This document shows, in pieces, positions 58,523 to 64,000 of a DNA stretch of 64,000 nucleotides (positions are counted from its first letter, which is position 1; the number at the start of each line of letters is the position of its first letter). Origin of the DNA: Haemonchus contortus. Lineage: Eukaryota > Nematoda > Chromadorea > Rhabditida > Trichostrongylidae. Location: NCBI GenBank assembly GCA_000469685.2, contig LS997563.1, forward strand, positions 6,200,437-6,264,436, given 5' to 3'. The notes under the pieces were generated by a model that saw only the letters and a list, made by a program, of their open reading frames with translations, did not search any database and had not been told where the DNA came from. Made by a program: the position numbers and the translations under genes.

Positions 58523-61082
58523 GGCCTAGTCGTTGACGGTGTCTTGGTGATAAAAGACTGAGCCCCGTTGATTCCGTCCGGCCGGCAGCCAGTGGAAAAC
58601 AAGTGCAAGTGCTTGGAAAATCGATATTGGTTATCGTCACAATTTTTTTTATTTTTGAGTTTGACAGTCTGTCATTAAGATGGAGTATGTTTCAATGGAA
58701 GTAGGGGAATGTTTAGCGAATAGCCAAAAGGGCAAGTGAGACCCTTCCGAAAGGGCTTCGAAGAAGTCTGTTGGTGGAATACTTCGAACTAGATGGACAA
58801 TGGCCGATAAAAGGGCAGATATGGCTCGGAAGGCCTCCGGATAGGCAAACTGGCATGGGAGATGGGGGCTATCACCTCCCACTCCACTTTTAGAGGTGTG
58901 TTCATTTGTCTGGAACTCCTACAAGTAGGTGAGCCCCAGAAATTAGAAGATAACGAAATTCATAACGGTAACAAGTACGGTAATAAGTTTCTAAAGACAG
59001 AAGGATCTTGAAATCTACTAATTACACAGGTACAGTAATAAGTTCCTGGAATGGACTGGCTTAAAGGTCCAGGAAAAACATTGGAATTACAATTTTCAAA
59101 AATCGAAGCACCTTTTCAAAGGATAGGGTTTTTTGGTACGGGAGCTGATTGGACATGGGAATTTTTTCAGATTTTTGATAGTTTTGGTCTCAGTTCTTGA
59201 TGTCTATTCGGCAAAAAGTTGGGAAATTAGGTAGAATCAAGCAAGAATTCCCGCCAAGACAGTTAATGGGCTCCTTAGATCTCATTGATGACATTTACCT
59301 TCTCTACCTCAAGCCTGTAGGCCTTCCTGAAATGAGCTACTGATCGTTAGTAAAGAGACCAGTAAAACAAACATGAAGCCGAACGGGCGATAAAGCGGGG
59401 TTCCGATCTAGAACGGGAGCCGTTGTGCAAATGCTTCGGGATCGGAAAGGGAAGCATTAATCCAGACAGTAGGGGAAGGGTCACCTGACAGATGAGTTCC
59501 GAAGAGAAACCATCAAAGAAGGGCTGGCTATAGCACACAATAAAACGCCCATAAAGAAGAAACCATTGATGTTCTATTTCCTATCGATTTTGGAAGAGAA
59601 TGGTGAATTCTGCGGGAGGACGAGTGATTCACAAAGCCGTTCAGAATAACGTTGTGCTGTGTTTTCTTCGCGGACGGTGTGACTCCGTTGGATAAACAAT
59701 AGGGTCAGTTGCGGGGATCCAAAGTTCAATTCCGAGTGAAACGATGAGAGCTACTTAGTGCCTTGGGTAGCTCTAAAAAGTACCAGGCGACATCCTCTCC
59801 AGCCGAACTGAAATCCATATCGACAATCTCAGGATATTCTTGATGTCATTTGAGTGCCATGGGTTCCGTACAATTCGTTCAGCGGCTTCTCATATGTTTT
59901 TTTACCCCTATCGTCCGGTATTAACAGTTTCAGAAACGAATCGGCCTGTAATCACTGATAAGTAATTACTGATAAGGGTGTATCAAACAGTTCGTTAGTT
60001 AATCTAATAAAAATTCCATCCACGATAAAAGCTAGGCATCGTTTTTCAGTCAGAACAAATCAATTGCGGTCGCCAGTTCTAGATGGCTCCATCGCTTCAT
60101 TCAATATTCTTGAATGATCGAGGCCGCATCGGCCTCGGAGCAACTGAATGACCACCAAAGTTTGCTTGGTGGCACCTCTTGACCCATATGCTCAACTGCA
60201 GAAGAGTACACAACTTTCTTGTGAAGAGTGCCATGATGTACCTCCATTAAGGAAACGACTTGAAGTTTTCAGATGAAGAAGGTAGATGTTAGGGGCAATA
60301 TGAATGAATCAGTTCAGTGATAACGAATCTTCATCAGATGGGATCCTTCCTCTACCGATGGACGCCTTCCCAAAAGTTCGTCCCCTTGCAGACCTTACCC
60401 GTTGCCAGAGCTCTTCTATTTCTCAGAAATCTTGTAAGATTCTCAATTTGCAGCATCTCTCCTGTAGAAGGTATGTACCGTAAGGGATCAAGGAAAGAGT
60501 GTCACAATCCCCCGAACTTGCAGGCTATGTTTTCAACGATGGGATGCCTTATTTCTGTTTTTCTGAGCTGTTTTATAGGCGGTGGGCAATACCTACAATG
60601 TGATATTATCAAGTTGGTAACCTTGAGCTTTTGTTCCATGTTGTCATTCCTTCGTGAGAGGCGAGGTAGGAGCAGAAAATCGGTTCCGGCGATCTCCAAT
60701 CTGTACTTGGAGAAGGCCGTGTCTCTATAGTGTAATGATTGATGAACACTGCCTTCGGAAAATAGGAGCACAGCTTCAGAACCCGTTCGAGCTAAGGATT
60801 CGCCGGCAACTTTGCTTTTATGAAAATCTTCTGCTAAACGTTGAAATGACTTAGAAACATTAAAATTCTCTGAGAAACAATTTTCAGCTCTAGAACGTCA
60901 TGTTGAAGGATGGTAGCTTGGTAGTGCACAAGCTTATGAGGCTTAATGAAATCTTCGACGTTTGTTACTGCTTTCGCCGCAGTTCTTTATGCCTTTTCGA
61001 TAAGAAAATATTCGAAACAGCGAGGAAAACATCGAGTAGAAATTATAAATAAGTGTGTTGGTAAGCTTCATAGCACTTTTCA
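58523..61082. other. Intergenic region between dehydrogenase paralogues
   Basis: Includes the promoter of paralogue A (just above 58,522), the decayed exon 10 at 59,865-59,975 and the 3' region of paralogue B. GGGCTCAG about 40 bp before the paralogue A start on its strand could be a trans-splice acceptor. The ORF pair at 60,317-60,771 has no support. Confidence 0.5.
59865..59975 (-). pseudogene. Decayed exon 10 of a third LDH2/MDG2-family copy
   Basis: On the + strand this stretch aligns by eye, without large gaps, with exon 10 of paralogue B (61,670-61,755) and into the adjacent intron: a CTTCTCAT block, then GGTAT-AACA-TTTCA, then ATCG-CCTG-AATCACTG. I estimate roughly 70 percent identity. 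The acceptor CAG on the minus strand has become CAG-like within a GCC context and the frame is disrupted. It sits between the two intact tandem genes, as expected for a lost middle copy. No convincing neighbouring exons were found, apart from a weak exon-9-like word near 59,427. Confidence 0.5.
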
Positions 61083-63903
61083 TCAGACTTCTTTGATAAC
61101 CGTCACATTCTTGATTTTGTACTTTTGAGCGAGTTCGTCCTGAAACGAACATAAATAGATCGAATTAAGAATTGTTGATTCGCAAAAAAAAACGTGCATA
61201 CATAGGTAGGGTCTTGATGGAGGACGACAGCTGTATGTAGGGGCCTTTACGAAGAAAGGCATCGAGGGAGACCCACTAAGCTGATAGAGAAAGGATCATC
61301 CGATAGTCTAATGCCAGGAGCAAAGAACCCCGAAAAGCCGAAGAGAAGGTCCTCATGGGGACAGAAGATATGAAGAGAGTTCTCTTGGGATTTTCCTTTC
61401 TCCTTTTCTTCTTTTGAAAGGAGAGGCACGGCAAAGAGTGACCGTTGAAGTTGCTAGAAGTGATGAAAGACCGTGTTGTCTATACAAATCGTGCAATCCC
61501 ATTTGTTAAACGACCGGGTCAGTTAGCTGAGTACAGTTTTCTCTCGCAAGGGGAGTGAGCTTTGTGGTATCAGAAAAAACTATACGAAATCCCTAACAGC
61601 CCACTTAATAACAAAATTATTCAACTCACGGCATTCTTTATCTGATTCGGATGATAGGGAATCCCGCCGAGGTCCTTCACAAGCTTCTCATGCGTTCTTT
61701 CCTTATCACCTGGTATCAACACTTTCAAAGATGGATCGACCTGCAATCACTGGATGCATAAAGCGGCGTGGCTGCTGTCGAGTTAGAAATCCTTGAAATA
61801 CGAAGTTTTTAATATTTGGTCGTTCGGTAAAAAGAAGAGGAGTCATGTTTCAGCGTTTATTGATCTCGTTTGGAATATGCCTCTCAGCATATCCGGAAAT
61901 CGTGGGGGTCCATACATTATGAACTTCTGGGAGCCTGCCTATGTGCAGGTCAGAATTCCAATGTCCCGGAAGAGGGCTGAGTTCTAACCCCTAGCCCATG
62001 AGTACGGTAAGTACTGCGTGGACCCATGCGATCCTACTTTGCTTATCCTAGCTAACTGAATGCAGTAATAGCAGGTGAAAAAGCCTCCAATTGAAAAGTA
62101 ACTCTTAGGTTAGCTCCACCTCGGCCCTCCTTGTCAAGCCTCTCCATGTCATCTACTTACTACAACCGCCTTCTTCCCCACTACAAGAGAAAGGGCATCA
62201 AATTTCGGAGAAAGAGAAAGGTTTCCAGAGAAGATAGAGTGAGTGGGTCGCATAACGTGAATCCAAGGAGGTATAGCCATGGCCAGGTTTGCTCGGAACT
62301 GCGTAGAACCCTGCAAAGCTCTCTGGATCGATCATTTCCTATGTATATTATGGAAAATTTGACCAAAATTGCATGGAAGTAGTTCCTAACTCACATGAGG
62401 TAGCTCTCTCAGAGTATTTATCAACTGCTGCAGCCTGTCTCTAAACCCTGGTGCAAATGCTTCAGGGTCGATTGCCAAGAAGACTTGGCCCTGAAAGAAA
62501 GCTCATAGACCTCTGCACTTCCTTATGGTCATCTAGGATAGCAGAACAAACGAGGTCAGCTTCTGTTGTAGCTGCCATCCATTTTCGAACATTTGGACCC
62601 CAATGTGAACCGCTCAAGATTCCACAGAAGATCTCCACAACGGATCCCAATCCATAGCCCTTGTAACCGCCTGAAACTCAGAGTATCGGTCCGGTTTAGC
62701 GGTACTTTGAAGTCCTGTTAAGCAGTACTTACCGCTCAGTTCACCACCTCCAACTGGTAGAAGACCGCCACCAGTGATAATCTCTTCAGCGTTGGTAGAA
62801 ACCTTTCCACCTTTGGCTACACCCCATGTTTCCGGCACTGGATCACCTTTTCGTTTGGCAATTTCGACCTGAACCAGATAGTCGGTTGCCTATTTTGGGC
62901 TATGAAACTGCAAAAGTAATGCAGTGGAGTACAGATGTACATACACTGCACTTTCTCGAAACCAAAGCAAAACTGGTACCTTTCCGATTGCCACTGTGGT
63001 CGTGGCCATGTCGAGAAGATAAGAGTCGCCTCCAGTGCCTTCGGCGCCGATTGCTATCGGATTTGTGCCAAGAGCCGGTTTTGCTGCTCTTGTTGGAAAC
63101 ATTATAGGAGATGTGTTGGTGGATGATATTCCCTTAAATTCTAAGTATTTAGTGTCATGGGTAACAGTGAAGGATAGGTTTAAGTTTGCAACAAACGCCT
63201 AATATTAGAGAATTGTAAAAAGGTACACGAGGTGGAGGCGATGGCTAACTGCCAGAAGAGGTAGTCTACAACGGTTGTGGCGAAATAGGCGGAAGTAATC
63301 GGGATTCTTGACTCTAGAAACTGGTTCATAACCTATTCCCTTTTACGATCCTTCATGGAATGGTAGGACCTGCGTTCGACCCCTCAGAGCATCTGATTCA
63401 GATCCCAGTCGAATCTGCTCCCTCTCGCCCACGATACATCATCACTTTACGTGTCATCTCGCACCACTCGTCCTTTCCCTTGAATTCAACTAAACCAACT
63501 TCCAAATAAGGGCCTCAGTCACCGGTATTACCGCCGCGGGGAAGCTGTTTGACGCCTCTCCACTAAAAGCCTACCTACCACCTTTCTCTCCGCTTTTACT
63601 TACACCACATCATTGTGCCTACTCTGAAATTGGAGAGTAAAGTACTTCATTATGTAACTTACAATAAGTCCTTGCCGCATCGCCCTCATACTGTACCAAC
63701 CTGCGATACCATAATGATTCGAGCCTGGAAAGATTGGGCTACAATGTTGTAAGGGTAACTCTTACCTGTCATCTCGCACCTTTAGCAGATACGCAGGCGA
63801 TACCGACATCTTTGGCCTTCTTGATAGCAAGATCCATACAAAAATTGCCCACAACTGGTCCCAAAAGACTCAGGCCATCTACCCACGCCGTTCCGGGCTT
63901 TTC
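61083..63903 (-). CDS. Malate/L-lactate dehydrogenase family, paralogue B (5' part lies beyond the window)
   Basis: Second LDH2/MDG2-family gene in tandem with paralogue A and on the same strand. Exons in gene order: 63780-63903, 63663-63724, 62980-63132, 62733-62868, 62552-62670, 62395-62490, 61630-61740, 61083-61139 (stop TGA at 61083-61085). Their lengths 124, 62, 153, 136, 119, 96 and 111 equal exons 4-10 of paralogue A; only the last exon differs (57 against 51 bp). Motifs: [31 protein letters not shown] with the catalytic His, [79 protein letters not shown]. No frame breaks were seen in the visible exons. Exons 1-3 (presequence and substrate-binding region) must lie beyond base 64000. 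The duplication is old enough for exons to differ at many sites while exon borders stay fixed. Confidence 0.9.
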
Positions 63904-64000
63904 CTTCAAAAGTTGAAGTTGAAAGACGGACGAACTCGACGATAGTCGACCAAAAAATTTTGCGGACCATGATGCCCCTCTATGCGCACCACTTTTCACA

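Noticed and set aside
59415..59460. Dehydrogenase exon-9-like word (GTGCAAATGCTTCGGGATCG)
   Set aside because: Only about 20 bases match, flanks do not, and it is on the wrong side of the exon-10 relic for one gene.
60317..60771. Overlapping 137- and 89-codon ORFs between dehydrogenase genes
   Set aside because: No recognised family, no splice context and both strands open over the same stretch.
1..64000. CRISPR arrays, operons, rRNA genes, spliced-leader RNA genes
   Set aside because: No regularly spaced direct repeats, no bacterial gene layout, and no rRNA or SL sequence was recognised on reading both strands.

Overview
This is eukaryotic DNA, most likely from a parasitic nematode of the hookworm/strongylid type. 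Evidence: two kinds of intact host gene made of short exons (25 to 171 bp) with GT-AG introns and TTTCAG-like acceptors; a mariner element, Tc1-like elements, a Gypsy-type retrotransposon, a Penelope-type GIY-YIG remnant and tRNA-derived SINE-like repeats; no operons or ribosome-binding sites. The species call is inference.

Right part (44.9-64 kb) holds the real genes. A cyclopropane-fatty-acyl-phospholipid synthase (CFAS) gene runs on + from 46,295 to 51,104. I reconstruct 11 exons in consistent phase, giving 437 residues. Downstream on - are two tandem paralogues of the malate/L-lactate dehydrogenase (LDH2/MDG2) family: a complete 11-exon gene (53,077-58,522, 404 residues with a presequence-like N-terminus) and a 3' part of a second (61,083-63,903) that runs off the window. 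Internal exon lengths match exactly between the two. A decayed exon 10 between them (about 59,865-59,975) suggests a lost third copy.

Left and middle part (1-44.9 kb) is almost entirely repeats. A long family ('A', about 2.5-3 kb) occurs as direct copies at 1.87, 11.9, 20.8 and 29.6 kb, with further copies, several of them inverted, that build large palindromes at 21.6-25.4 kb and 37.8-41.9 kb. Around it lie families C (3 copies), B (3 copies), D (2 copies) and F (2 copies). Inserted into these are a mariner (15.3-16.6 kb), two back-to-back Tc1-type elements (25.45-28.28 kb), Gypsy protease/RT debris (1.2-1.86 and 28.3-29.6 kb), a 2.0-kb foldback element (4.88-6.88 kb), several palindromic MITEs and SINEs.

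The main new observation is that the repeat landscape is partly made from the CFAS locus. Family B is the CFAS promoter, exon 1 and start of intron 1; two copies have lost the ATG. The A units end in relics of CFAS exons 10 and 11 with the intron between. The order 'CFAS 3' relic - C - F - B with exon 1' recurs, so the window looks like a decayed tandem array of CFAS loci whose interiors have been replaced by palindromic repeats, with one intact gene at the right end. The palindromes enclose a spacer with an unrecognised 154-residue membrane-protein-like ORF, and their arms carry a conserved double TATA motif.
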